Positions 26,780 through 35,156 of a DNA stretch of 64,000 nt are shown in pieces (the stretch's first letter is position 1; each line of letters starts with the position of its first letter). A program made the translations under genes and the position numbers. Under the pieces are notes generated by a model. The model did not search any database. It was not told the origin of the DNA and worked only from the letters and a program-made list of their open reading frames with translations. This DNA is from Dermatobacter hominis (lineage in GTDB: Bacteria > Actinomycetota > Acidimicrobiia > Acidimicrobiales > Microtrichaceae): the NCBI RefSeq assembly GCF_020715685.1, contig NZ_CP085840.1, forward strand, positions 3,348,001 to 3,412,000, written 5' to 3'.

Positions 26780-26873
26780 GGTCCGAGGCTATCGGCGTGC
26801 TTCGCAGAACCAGCCGACCTGTCGCCGCACGTCGCACCTCACCCGACCACGCCCGCCGCTACGGTTCGGGTCC

Positions 26874-27653
26874 GTGGAGATCCGAGGACGTCGCATCATG
26901 GTCACCGGGGCGAGCGGGGGCCTGGGCGCCGCCATGGCCCGCGAGCTCGCTCGACGGGGTGCCGACCTGGTCCTGACCGCTCGCCGCCGCGAGCTGCTCG
27001 AGGCGCTCGCCGCCGAGACCGGCGGCGAGGTGGTGGTGGCCGATCTGGCGGACCGCACGGACGTCGACCGGCTCGCCGAGGACGCGACCGGCGTCGACGT
27101 GCTGGTGCTCAACGCCGGCGTCGGGTCCGACACCGTGATCGAGGAGGAGTCACCGGAGCACGTCGACGCCACGATCGACGTCAACCTCCGGGCCCCGATC
27201 CACCTGTCGGTCGCCTTCGCCCAGCACCTGCTCGCCGAGCGCCGCCACGGCCAGATCGTGCTCGTGGGCTCGCTGTCCGGGCTGGCGGCCACGCCCAACA
27301 CCCGCATGTACAACGCGACGAAGTTCGGCCTCCGCGGGTTCGCGCACTCGCTGCGCCAGGACCTGGACGGATCCGGCATCGGCGTCACGCTGGTCTCGCC
27401 GGGCTTCATCCGCGACGCCGGCATGTTCGCCGAGGGCGACATCGAGCTGCCGCCCGGCGTGCGGACCAAGACCCCGCAGGACGTCGCCGACGCGGTGGTC
27501 ACGGCGATCACGTCCGATCCGGCCGAGGTGTTCGTGTCGCCGATCGAGCTCCGCCTCGGCGCCACCCTGGCGACCGTCGCCCCCGGGCTCAGCGCCACGA
27601 TCCAGAAGCGGATCGGCACGGCGGCGATGAAGTCGCCCGACGTCGAGGGCTAG
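26874..27653 (+). CDS. Short-chain dehydrogenase/reductase (SDR)
   Basis: 259-residue classical SDR. TGASGGLGAAM binds the dinucleotide and the Arg-rich strand end LTARRREL indicates NADP(H). The catalytic Ser is in VGSLSG and the Tyr-x3-Lys in MYNATKFGL. The C-terminal stretch LGATLATVAPGLSATIQKRIG resembles membrane-associated SDRs (DltE/DHRS7-like). GTG start at 26874 begins with the usual EIRGRRIMVTG. A strong terminator follows. Confidence 0.88.
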   Translation: MEIRGRRIMVTGASGGLGAAMARELARRGADLVLTARRRELLEALAAETGGEVVVADLADRTDVDRLAEDATGVDVLVLNAGVGSDTVIEEESPEHVDATIDVNLRAPIHLSVAFAQHLLAERRHGQIVLVGSLSGLAATPNTRMYNATKFGLRGFAHSLRQDLDGSGIGVTLVSPGFIRDAGMFAEGDIELPPGVRTKTPQDVADAVVTAITSDPAEVFVSPIELRLGATLATVAPGLSATIQKRIGTAAMKSPDVEG

Positions 27654-27681
27654 AGCGACCCGATCGAGGTCCGGACGCGGA

Positions 27682-27710
27682 ACGGCCCCGGGCGATCCGC
27701 CCGGGGCCGT
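27682..27710. terminator. Bidirectional hairpin terminator
   Basis: Perfect 13-base arms ACGGCCCCGGGCG and CGCCCGGGGCCGT with a 3-base loop between the convergent SDR and lipoprotein genes. Confidence 0.8.
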
Positions 27711-27749
27711 CCTCGTCCTTCGGTCAGCGCTGACCGGAGCGCCGCTCCG

Positions 27750-28625
27750 TCAGGCCGGGCCGGACTGGAACGAGTAGGTGTGGACGCCGTCGGCGCCGGA
27801 GAACACCTGGTTGAAGTTCTTGGTGCTGGCCATCGTGTAGAGCCCACCGCCCTGGACGTCCGGCGGGACCGTCACGGCGGGGATCGGGATGCTCGGGATC
27901 GTGGTCGAACCGATCGCCGTGTCGATCAGCGAGGCCAGGGTGCCGGTGGCACCGAGGCCGACGTAGAGGGCGCCGCCCAGGACGTCGTCGCAGGTGCCCA
28001 GGCAGGGCAGGTTCGCCAGGATCAGGTTGAACGGCGTGCCCACGTTGTCGAAGAGGGCGTCGATGATCAGGCCGATGAGGGCGTTCGTGTCGCCGTTCGG
28101 CAGCGAGCCGGCGGCGAGCGTCGAGTTCAGCGCCGTCTCGAAGATGTTGGCGATGGACTCGGCGCCACCGGTCAGCGAGTCGAAGAAGTCCTCCTCGGCC
28201 GCCCAGGTGTAGGTGCCCACCACGTCCATCTTGTTGTTGGAGTTGAGGGCGTCGAGCACGTCGAGCGGCTGCACGCCGTTGAACGCCACCTTGGCACCGG
28301 TCGAGTCGTTCAGGCTGCGGCTGCCGCCGGCGCCCGTGCTGGGCAGCGTCCCGCCCTTGACGACCCAGGCCTGGGCGGACCCGGGCTCGCCGATGCGGAC
28401 GCGGAAGGCGACCTGCAGCAGGTAGGCCTCGTCGGAGGTGTTCACGCAGACGAGCACGCAGACCTCGTCCTGCACGTTGTTCACCGTCATGTTGGTCCCC
28501 TTGAAGGACCAGTTGATCGGTGCCGGCGGAGCGCCCGGCGACGGAGCCGGCGCACAGGCCGCTGCCACGGCGGCGAAGGCCGCCACCAACCCCACGAGCG
28601 CGAAGCGCACGCCACGAGTCTTCAT
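27750..28625 (-). CDS. Putative lipoprotein, unknown function
   Basis: 291 residues. The N-terminus MKTRGVRFALVGLVAAFAAVAAACAP has a lipobox-like AAAC, so the mature protein is probably lipid-anchored on the outside. The body is beta-rich with Asn/Thr/Gly and a Cys pair in DEVCVLVCVN and another in NLPCLGTCDD. A GGGAGGGA ribosome site precedes the ATG. No recognised domain. Upstream, 28626-28861 holds only hairpins. Confidence 0.72.
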   Translation of the reverse strand: MKTRGVRFALVGLVAAFAAVAAACAPAPSPGAPPAPINWSFKGTNMTVNNVQDEVCVLVCVNTSDEAYLLQVAFRVRIGEPGSAQAWVVKGGTLPSTGAGGSRSLNDSTGAKVAFNGVQPLDVLDALNSNNKMDVVGTYTWAAEEDFFDSLTGGAESIANIFETALNSTLAAGSLPNGDTNALIGLIIDALFDNVGTPFNLILANLPCLGTCDDVLGGALYVGLGATGTLASLIDTAIGSTTIPSIPIPAVTVPPDVQGGGLYTMASTKNFNQVFSGADGVHTYSFQSGPA

Positions 28626-28791
28626 GTCCAGTCCCTCCCGGGTTCTGCCCAGTGATTCCCGGTGGGTGTCGCCCAGTGCGATCGCCCCCCGCATCGCCAC
28701 CAGCCACGGTGACCTGGGTCGAACGTACCACTGAGGTGGGGCACAGGTCACGGAAAATCGAACGAAGTTCACCCGTCAGGGGGAACCGTTC

Positions 28792-28824
28792 ACCGAGCGG
28801 GGAGCAGCGGTTCACCCGCTCGGT
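28792..28824. terminator. Hairpin ACCGAGCGGG / CCCGCTCGGT
   Basis: Perfect 10-base arms with a 13-base loop, the second hairpin downstream of the epoxide hydrolase gene. Could be an accessory terminator or RNA stabiliser. Confidence 0.4.
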
Positions 28825-28838
28825 TTGACGCTGTCCAC

Positions 28839-28860
28839 CCGAGCCGGGGCGCCGGCTCGG
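28839..28860 (-). terminator. Terminator hairpin after epoxide hydrolase
   Basis: CCGAGCCGG-GGCG-CCGGCTCGG, 9-base arms and a 4-base loop, beginning one base past the stop at 28862. Confidence 0.65.
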
Positions 28861-28861
28861 T

Positions 28862-30010
28862 TCAGCGCATCGTCCGGAAGGCGCTCCGGACCTGGGACAC
28901 GAACGCCTCCGGCTGCTCGAACGCGGCGAAGTGGCCGCCGCGCTCGAGCTCGTCGAAGTGCCGCAGGTCCGAGAACCGGGTCTCCGCCCAGCGCCGGCTG
29001 GTCCGGAAGATCTCGTGCGGGAAGACCGAGATGGCCGACGGGACCTCGATCGGGCTGAAGTCGACGTGCTTGAACGACTCCCAGTACAGCCGCGCCGACG
29101 ACGCGGCCGAGTTGGTCAACCAGTACACCGACACGTTGTCGAGGAGCTCGTCCGCGGTCAGGGCGTTCAGCGGATCGCCGTCGCAGTCGGTCCAGGACCA
29201 GAACTTCTCGACGATCCACGCCATCTGCCCGACCGGCGAGTCGGCCAGCCCGTACCCGAGCGTCTGCGGACGGGTCGACTGCTGCGTCGAGTAGCCGCCG
29301 TCCCAGTTCATGTAGTGGTCGAGCCCGGCGACCGCCGCGGCCTCGGTCGGCGTCATCTCCTCGGGCGGGGTCGACGGGATCACGAGCGGCATGTTCGTGT
29401 GGACGCCGACGAGGTGGTCGGTGTGGTGGGCGCCGATCGCCAGCGTGACCATCGAGCCCCAGTCGCCGCCCTGGGCGCCGAAGCGGTCGTAGCCCAGGCG
29501 GAGCATCAGCTGCTCCCACGCCGCGGCGATGCGGGGCACGCCCCAGCCGGTGTGGTCGGGCTTGTCGGACCACGCGTAGCCCGGCAGGGACGGCACGACC
29601 ACGTGGAACGCATCGGCGGGGTCACCACCGTGGGCAGCGGGATCGGTCAGCGGTCCGATGACCTTCAGGAACTCGACGACCGAACCGGGCCAGCCGTGCG
29701 TGAGGACGATCGGGAGGGCGTCCTCCTGGGGGGAGCGCACGTGGAGGAAGTGGATGCCCAGGCCGTCGATCACCGTCCGGAACTGCGGGAAGGAGTTGAG
29801 CGTGGCCTCGACCCGCCGCCAGTCGTAGCCCGAGGACCAGTGGAGCGCGAGCTCCTGTGCGGCGCGCAGCGGCATGCCCTGCTTCCACGGCTCGTCGGTG
29901 CCGGCCACCGTCTCCTGGTCGGGCCAGCGGGTGTGGCGGATCCGGTTGGCCAGGTCGTCCAGCTGCTCCTGCGGGACGTCGATGGTGAAGGGCACGATCT
30001 CGTCGGTCAC
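28862..30010 (-). CDS. Epoxide hydrolase, microsomal type with EHN domain
   Basis: Adds water to an epoxide to give a diol. 382 residues. The N-terminal epoxide-hydrolase-associated domain (PFTIDVPQEQLDDLANRIRHTRWP) is followed by the alpha/beta hydrolase core with oxyanion motif HGWPGS and nucleophile Asp183 in GAQGGDWGSM. Asp instead of Ser at the elbow identifies epoxide hydrolases. The final His is in RGGHFAAFEQP. GTG start at 30010 is 73 bases from the divergent nuclease gene. Such enzymes fit a lipid or xenobiotic degradation setting. Confidence 0.92.
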   Translation of the reverse strand: MTDEIVPFTIDVPQEQLDDLANRIRHTRWPDQETVAGTDEPWKQGMPLRAAQELALHWSSGYDWRRVEATLNSFPQFRTVIDGLGIHFLHVRSPQEDALPIVLTHGWPGSVVEFLKVIGPLTDPAAHGGDPADAFHVVVPSLPGYAWSDKPDHTGWGVPRIAAAWEQLMLRLGYDRFGAQGGDWGSMVTLAIGAHHTDHLVGVHTNMPLVIPSTPPEEMTPTEAAAVAGLDHYMNWDGGYSTQQSTRPQTLGYGLADSPVGQMAWIVEKFWSWTDCDGDPLNALTADELLDNVSVYWLTNSAASSARLYWESFKHVDFSPIEVPSAISVFPHEIFRTSRRWAETRFSDLRHFDELERGGHFAAFEQPEAFVSQVRSAFRTMR

Positions 30011-30083
30011 GGGCGCGAACGGTAGATCGTCCGATCGGGGCCGCGGCGCCGATCCTGTCGGTGGCAGCTGCCATGCTCTGGCC

Positions 30084-31007
30084 GTGTCCGGTCCCGTGTC
30101 CGTCGCCGCCGAGCTGGACGATCTGCTGGCCGCGTCGCCGGCGTCGCCGGTCGCGCCCGAGGAGCTCGACGAGGTGCGGGCCGACCTCGAGATCGCCGCA
30201 GCGCGTGCGGCGGAGCTGGTCGACGGCCACGACGCGGCGGAGGCGCTCCCGTTGCGGCTCCCGAAGGGCCGCGTGGCGTCCCTCGCCGAGTGCGAGCGCT
30301 GCGCCGTCGCGACCAGCCGCCCGTCCGCCGACGACGAGGCGCGGCCCTCGGTGCGGCAGCTGCTCGGCCGGGCCCTCGACGTGTACGTCGAGCACGAGAT
30401 CGCCGAGGGCCCGGTCGCCGATCCGCTCGAGGACCTGCTGTCGTGGCTCGGGGCGCGCGGCGAGCTCGACGTCCGCGACCAGGTGCAGGCGGGGGCCGAC
30501 GGGCTCGACCTCGCGCCGCTGGCGACCGCGGCTCGGGCGTGGGCGGGGCTGGACCCGTCGTGGTGGCCGCGGACCCAGGCCTCGGCCGCGGTGCACCTCG
30601 CCGGCGGCGCCGTGCGCTGCGAGGGCCGGACCGACGTCGAGCTCGGCGGGCCGCTGTCCGGCCGCCCAGCGGTCGTGGTCGAGGTCAAGCTCGGCCGTCC
30701 GCACCACGGGCACCTCGCCGAGGCGACGCACTACGCCCTCCTCGTCGCGCTGCGCGACCGCCGCGCCCCGGCCGCGGTGGCCCGGTGGTACCCGGGCGGC
30801 ACGCTGGCGTCGATGCCCGTCGGCGCCGACGTGCTGCACTCGGCGGCCCGCCGGCTGGCCGACGCGATCGGCACATGGGCCGAGCTGCAGGTCGGGCGCA
30901 CCCCGGTGGAGCGCGCCGGGCCGTCGTGCGCGTGGTGCCCCGATGCCGACCGCTGCCCCACGTACCAGGACCCGCCCGACCCGTTCGACGACGCGGTGGC
31001 CCCGTGA
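30084..31007 (+). CDS. PD-(D/E)XK nuclease with Fe-S cysteine cluster (RecB/Cas4/AddB-like)
   Basis: 307-residue protein unlike any housekeeping nuclease. Core catalytic residues are visible: Asp184 (GRTDVEL) and Glu200-x-Lys202 (VVVEVKLG), followed by a helix with His216 and Tyr217 (LAEATHYALL), the place of the QxxxY motif. Four cysteines fit a 4Fe-4S cluster in the AddB/Cas4 arrangement: one Cys near residue 70-73 (AECERC) and a C-terminal C-x2-C-x5-C at 282, 285 and 291. No helicase domain or cas gene is nearby. GTG start at 30084 was chosen; a second GTG lies four codons on. The next gene overlaps by four bases. Expected to cut or resect DNA; in vivo role unknown. Confidence 0.75.
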   Translation: MSGPVSVAAELDDLLAASPASPVAPEELDEVRADLEIAAARAAELVDGHDAAEALPLRLPKGRVASLAECERCAVATSRPSADDEARPSVRQLLGRALDVYVEHEIAEGPVADPLEDLLSWLGARGELDVRDQVQAGADGLDLAPLATAARAWAGLDPSWWPRTQASAAVHLAGGAVRCEGRTDVELGGPLSGRPAVVVEVKLGRPHHGHLAEATHYALLVALRDRRAPAAVARWYPGGTLASMPVGADVLHSAARRLADAIGTWAELQVGRTPVERAGPSCAWCPDADRCPTYQDPPDPFDDAVAP

Positions 31008-31849
31008 CGGCCGACGACCGCGCTGCGCTCGCGGTCGCGGCCCGCGACGACCTGGTCGGGCGCCTCGACGCACTGCTCGGCGACCGTCTCCGGTTGGAGC
31101 AGAAGCGACCGCGTGACGGCGCCGGCTGGGTCGACGTGTCGGCGCACGACCTCGCGCTGGTCTGCCCCTCGCGCTGGTCGGTGCCGTTCGACGACTTCGT
31201 GGTGACGGCCGCGACCGCCGCCGGGGCGATCGGGCGGGTGGCCCTGCGGGAGCGGCGCGACGGCGAGCCGGTCGGGGTCGCGGTGGACCGAGTCCTCACG
31301 TCGGTCGACGACCTCGACCGCGACGCGGCGTGGTTCGCCGACTGGTACGAGCAGGAGCTGGACCGCGCCGGACGGGCGGCCGTGCGGGCCGCCGCGACCA
31401 CGTGGGCGACCGGGGCGCTGGCCGCCGTGGCGGGTCGGCCGCTGTCGTGGGCGACGCGGCGCCAGCTCGTCGACGTCCCCGAGCGGACGATCCGGCTGCG
31501 GGCGAACTGGGACGCGTCCGACGGCGTGTCCCGCCCCGACGTGCTGGTCGTGATGTCGGCCCGGGCCCCGTCGGACCCCGCCCTCGGCCTGCTTGCCGGG
31601 TTCAACGCGCTCGCCGACGGGTTGCTCCGCCGGCAGGTCCCGGCGCGGGTCCGGGTCGGCTCGCCCGCCACCGCGTCGACCGTCGCCTTCCCGGTCACGG
31701 CCGATCTGCTGGCACGGGCGGTCGAGCGGGTGGTCGAGCTGGTCCGCTGGCGCGCCGAGCCCGACGCCGCGCCGACCTCGCCCGGCCGGTGGTGCCGCGA
31801 CTGCCACCTCCTCGACGTCTGCCCCGACGCCGGAGCGTCGGTCGGCTGA
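31004..31849 (+). CDS. Degenerate Fe-S nuclease homologue, partner of preceding gene
   Basis: 281 residues, translationally coupled to the preceding gene (GTGA). It has the same cysteine arrangement: Cys54 (ALVCPSRW, the N-terminal CP motif of RecB-family nucleases) and C-x2-C-x5-C at 264, 267 and 273. In the expected catalytic position an Asp pair is seen (Asp170, Asp173 in RANWDASDGV) but the following strand reads LVVMSARA, without Glu or Lys. I infer a catalytically dead paralogue that keeps its Fe-S fold and pairs with the active protein, as in AddA/AddB-like division of labour. No close family is recognised. Confidence 0.65.
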   Translation: MTADDRAALAVAARDDLVGRLDALLGDRLRLEQKRPRDGAGWVDVSAHDLALVCPSRWSVPFDDFVVTAATAAGAIGRVALRERRDGEPVGVAVDRVLTSVDDLDRDAAWFADWYEQELDRAGRAAVRAAATTWATGALAAVAGRPLSWATRRQLVDVPERTIRLRANWDASDGVSRPDVLVVMSARAPSDPALGLLAGFNALADGLLRRQVPARVRVGSPATASTVAFPVTADLLARAVERVVELVRWRAEPDAAPTSPGRWCRDCHLLDVCPDAGASVG

Positions 31850-31879
31850 GGCGGGCGCGACCCGCCGTGACCTCGGCCC

Positions 31880-33070
31880 TCAGGCCGCGGGCTCGACGGC
31901 GGCCGCCGCCGTGCACGTGGCCGGCGTGGTGTTCACCGGGTTGCAGCGGGCCTGCACCCGGGTCGGGAACGCCACCTGGTAGCCGGTGCCCAACTGCGGC
32001 TCGCCGGCGGGGAAGTCGGTGTGCACCATCTGCGCGCCCGAGGCGAGCGCGGCGGCCCGGTCGGGTCCGGGGTTGACCACGTCGGCGTCGGCCCGGGTGC
32101 GGACGAGGAAGCCCTGCTGGACGAGCGCGGCGATGGCCGAGCCGTCGCCGGGGTCGTTCACCTTCAGCACCGCGCCGTCGGGACGGGAGAAGCCGTCGCT
32201 CGTGAACAGCGCCCGGCCCTGGAGCGACGGGTGGCCGTCGAGGTAGCGGGTCGCGAGCTGGCCGGCGTTGTCGAGGAACAGCAGGAACCGGCCCCGGCTG
32301 TCGGCCACCGTCGGCCAGCCGCCGCCCGAGCCCGCGGTCGTCACCGCGGTGCGCAGGTCGGGCGCCGAGCCGCGGACCTCGTCGGGGGTGATGAGGCGGT
32401 CGCCGAGCACCGCGGCGACGTCGGCGTCGAGCGCGTCGAGCTGCGCCGCGTCGAACTCCTGGATCGGCGTGACGTCGAACGGGGAGGGGAGCGGGTCCTG
32501 CTTGAGCTCGAGGTTGATCGTGATCGGGAGGTGGCCCGGGTGGGCGTCGGACCAGGCCGTCATCTCCTCGAGGCAGCCGACGAGGGTCGGGCAGGTGGAG
32601 AGGTAGTCGATCTCCTGGATGTGGAGGACCTTGAAGCCGGGGTCGTCCATGCCCGGCGGGTAGGGCTGGCCCAGCAGCTGCGCGGCGAGCGGCGCGGCGA
32701 ACCGCCCACCCGTGGGGTCGGCCCAGATGTCGAGCTCGAAGCTGCGGATGCCGCTGTCGAGCTGCTGCGTGAGCGGGCGGTGGCCGTAGTTGAGCTGCGC
32801 CGGGTCGAGACCGCTGCCGGCGAGCTCGGGGACCGCGGCGGAGCCGAGGCCCAGCGCGGCGAGGAGCCCGAAGGAGGGCTGCGTCTTGTACGAGTTGTGG
32901 CTGCCCAGGTACTGGAGCTGGTTGAGCCCGATCGCGTCGTCGCCGACGGGGACGGACGGTTCCGTCGGCGGGGTGGAGGTCGGCACGGTGCAGGCCACTG
33001 CGACCACCGCCACCACCATCGCCGCCACGGCCCACCGGACCGATCCGATCGCTCGCTTCGCAGCCCCCAC
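31880..33070 (-). CDS. Calcium-dependent phosphoinositide phospholipase C-like lipoprotein
   Basis: Extracytoplasmic PI-PLC-like enzyme of the Ca2+-dependent bacterial group. Signal: KRAIGS, hydrophobic run WAVAAMVVAVVAVAC, with Cys as probable lipidation site. The TIM-barrel motifs LGSHNSYK (first catalytic His), IRSFELDIWAD (metal Glu/Asp), FKVLHIQEIDY (second His) and TINLELKQD are in the order expected. It has 396 residues from the GTG at 33070, chosen to give a normal signal peptide; a 28-codon longer version from an upstream ATG is possible. Likely substrates are inositol phospholipids, of host or own envelope. Confidence 0.82.
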   Translation of the reverse strand: MGAAKRAIGSVRWAVAAMVVAVVAVACTVPTSTPPTEPSVPVGDDAIGLNQLQYLGSHNSYKTQPSFGLLAALGLGSAAVPELAGSGLDPAQLNYGHRPLTQQLDSGIRSFELDIWADPTGGRFAAPLAAQLLGQPYPPGMDDPGFKVLHIQEIDYLSTCPTLVGCLEEMTAWSDAHPGHLPITINLELKQDPLPSPFDVTPIQEFDAAQLDALDADVAAVLGDRLITPDEVRGSAPDLRTAVTTAGSGGGWPTVADSRGRFLLFLDNAGQLATRYLDGHPSLQGRALFTSDGFSRPDGAVLKVNDPGDGSAIAALVQQGFLVRTRADADVVNPGPDRAAALASGAQMVHTDFPAGEPQLGTGYQVAFPTRVQARCNPVNTTPATCTAAAAVEPAA

Positions 33071-33207
33071 GGCACGCCCCCCGCTCCGCCGGGCTCCCTC
33101 GAGTCCCGGACCGGAGACATGGTCCCAGGCCGTTCGCCTCCAGGCAACCGCCACGTCACCCGGCGTTCACCTCTCGCCGCCACCGCCCGCCGGGTGGGGC
33201 GGGTCGC

Positions 33208-33678
33208 TCACCCGGGCTCGGGCGCCGATCCCACCACGTAGATGAGATCGCCGGTGGCGACGGTGACGCCCGAGGCGGTCCGCACCTCGACCTCGCAGAA
33301 CACGACGCGCGTGCCGCGGCGCCGCACCCAGCCCTCGGCCACCAGGTCCTCCTGGCGGACGGGCTGGATGTAGCGCACCGACATCTCGATCGTGGAGAAC
33401 GGCCGGGCGTCGGTGTAGGCCGTGCCGATCGCCGGCACGACGGCGGTGTCGATGAGGGTCGCGATCGCGCCACCGTGCATCAGGCCCTGGGACTGGTTGA
33501 GGTCGCTGCGCCACGGCATCCGCAGGCGGGCGTAGTCGCGGCGGAGCTCCTCGACCTGGATGCCGAGGAGGTTCGGGAACCAACGCCGGTCGCCCTCCTC
33601 GGAGAGGAAGCCCGACCACCGCTTCGCCACCGACGGCGACAGCAGGTCGAACTCCTCGGCTCGCCACGTCCTCGACAT
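33208..33678 (-). CDS. PaaI-type hotdog thioesterase
   Basis: 156-residue acyl-CoA thioesterase of the PaaI/YbaW hotdog superfamily. The motif LMHGGAIATLIDTAV contains the conserved HGG and the acidic catalytic residue at the helix, and the strand DYARLRMPWRSDLNQSQG precedes it. A conserved tail VTVATGDLIYVVG completes the hotdog. Start ATG at 33678. Together with the thiolase 168 bases away on the other strand it suggests CoA ester turnover. Confidence 0.88.
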   Translation of the reverse strand: MSRTWRAEEFDLLSPSVAKRWSGFLSEEGDRRWFPNLLGIQVEELRRDYARLRMPWRSDLNQSQGLMHGGAIATLIDTAVVPAIGTAYTDARPFSTIEMSVRYIQPVRQEDLVAEGWVRRRGTRVVFCEVEVRTASGVTVATGDLIYVVGSAPEPG

Positions 33679-33845
33679 GGCGGAAGTCTGCCCGATCGGA
33701 CAACTCCCGTGGGGGGTCGTCGCCGGTGAGCGGGCCGAGCCCGGGCGATGCGGCCGATCGGTCGGTCGCCGCGTACCTTGGAGCAGCTTTCGTGACACCA
33801 CGACGGACCAGTGACCGCTCCGCCGGTCGAGCCCGAGGAGAACCC

Positions 33846-34994
33846 ATGGCCGAGGCCTACATCATCGACACCGTGCGCACCCCCGTCGGCAAGCGGGGCG
33901 GGTCGCTCTCCCAGATCCACCCGGCCGACCTCGGCGCCCACACGCTGAGGGAGCTGGTGAAGCGCACCGGGATCGATGCCGGCGCCGTCGACGACGTGGT
34001 GATGGGCTGCCTCGACACGATCGGCTCGCAGGCCGGCGACGTCGGTCGCACCGCGTGGCTCGCCGCGGGGCTCCCGGAGCACGTCCCGGGCACCACGATC
34101 GACCGCCAGTGCGGGTCGTCGCAGCAGGCGGTGCACTTCGCCGCGCAGGGCGTCATGTCCGGCACGCAGGACCTCGTCGTCGCCGCCGGCCTCCAGAACA
34201 TGTCGCGCATCCCGATCAGCTCGGCGATGCTCGTCGCCGAGCAGTTCGGCGACACCGACCCGTTCTCCGGGTCCATGGGCTGGGTCGAGCGCTACGGCGA
34301 CCAGGAGGTCAGCCAGTTCCGCGGCGCCGACATGATCGCCGAGAAGTGGGACATCTCCCGGGAGGACATGGAGGAGTTCGCCATGGAGTCCCACCGCCGC
34401 GCGATCGCGGCGCGGGCCGAGGGCCGGTTCGACAACGAGATCGTCGAGCTCAACGGCCTCACCTTCGACGAGGGCCCGCGCGAGCCGAACCCCGAGAAGA
34501 TCGCCTCGCTGCCGACGCTGCGCGAGGGCGGACGCATCACCGCCGCCGTCGCCTCGCAGATCTCCGACGCCTCGGCCGCCATGCTGATCGCGAGCGAGCA
34601 GGCGGTCGAGCAGCACGGGCTGAAGCCGCGGGCCCGCATCCACCACCTGTCGGTGCTGGCTGACGACCCGGTGTACATGCTGTCGGCGCCGATCCCCGCG
34701 ACCAAGCGGGCGCTCGAGAAGGCCGGCATGACGCTCGACGACATCGACCTGGTCGAGATCAACGAGGCGTTCGCCTCAGTGGTCCTGGCGTGGGCCAAGG
34801 AGCTCGACGCCGACCTGTCGAAGGTCAACGTCAACGGCGGGGCGATCTCGCTCGGCCACCCGCTCGGCGCCACCGGCGTCCGGCTGATGACCACGCTCCT
34901 GAACGAGCTCGAGCGCACCGGGGGCCGCTACGGCCTCCAGACGATGTGCGAGGGCGGCGGCCAGGCGAACGTGACGATCATCGAGCGGCTCTGA
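33846..34994 (+). CDS. Thiolase (acetyl-CoA acyltransferase)
   Basis: Thiolytic cleavage or condensation of acyl-CoA. 382 residues, with nucleophile Cys89 (RQCGSSQQAV), His in GHPLGATGVR and second Cys in TMCEGGGQA. The family-defining start AYIIDTVRTPVGKRGG and NEAFASVVLAW are intact. Long helices with QFGDTDPFSGSMG resemble thiolases of the steroid/fatty acid type. GAGGAGAA before the ATG. The last 28 bases of the locus recur 113 bases downstream. Confidence 0.93.
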   Translation: MAEAYIIDTVRTPVGKRGGSLSQIHPADLGAHTLRELVKRTGIDAGAVDDVVMGCLDTIGSQAGDVGRTAWLAAGLPEHVPGTTIDRQCGSSQQAVHFAAQGVMSGTQDLVVAAGLQNMSRIPISSAMLVAEQFGDTDPFSGSMGWVERYGDQEVSQFRGADMIAEKWDISREDMEEFAMESHRRAIAARAEGRFDNEIVELNGLTFDEGPREPNPEKIASLPTLREGGRITAAVASQISDASAAMLIASEQAVEQHGLKPRARIHHLSVLADDPVYMLSAPIPATKRALEKAGMTLDDIDLVEINEAFASVVLAWAKELDADLSKVNVNGGAISLGHPLGATGVRLMTTLLNELERTGGRYGLQTMCEGGGQANVTIIERL

Positions 34995-35111
34995 GCGGAG
35001 CGAACCGCCGCTCGACGGATCGACTCCCCACGTGTCGGCGGAGCTCGCGGAGCCGACGGGCGGGGGGCGGGGTCGGCGGACGTGTGACGATCATCGAGCG
35101 GCTCTGAGCGG
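34971..35111 (+). repeat. 3'-end duplication with 85-base spacer after thiolase gene
   Basis: A 28-base segment (34971-34998), encoding the thiolase C-terminus VTIIERL plus stop, is repeated exactly at 35084-35111. The 85-base spacer ends in GGGCGGGGTCGGCGGACGTG (35065-35084), whose last base is the first base of the second copy. The same 20 bases occur at the acyl-CoA dehydrogenase element (50131-50150, opposite strand). The spacer also has the inverted pair GTCGGC/GCCGAC. Confidence 0.8.
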
Positions 35112-35156
35112 CTCTGAGTGGCTGGAGCGGGCCGGGGGCGGGGGTCGCCCTCGGGC

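Noticed and set aside
30084-31007. Cas4 of a CRISPR adaptation module
   Set aside because: No cas1, cas2 or array in the window; the homology is at the superfamily level only.
34790-35107. Separate gene ending in VTIIERL
   Set aside because: It is a shifted frame over the thiolase, closed by the duplicated thiolase end.
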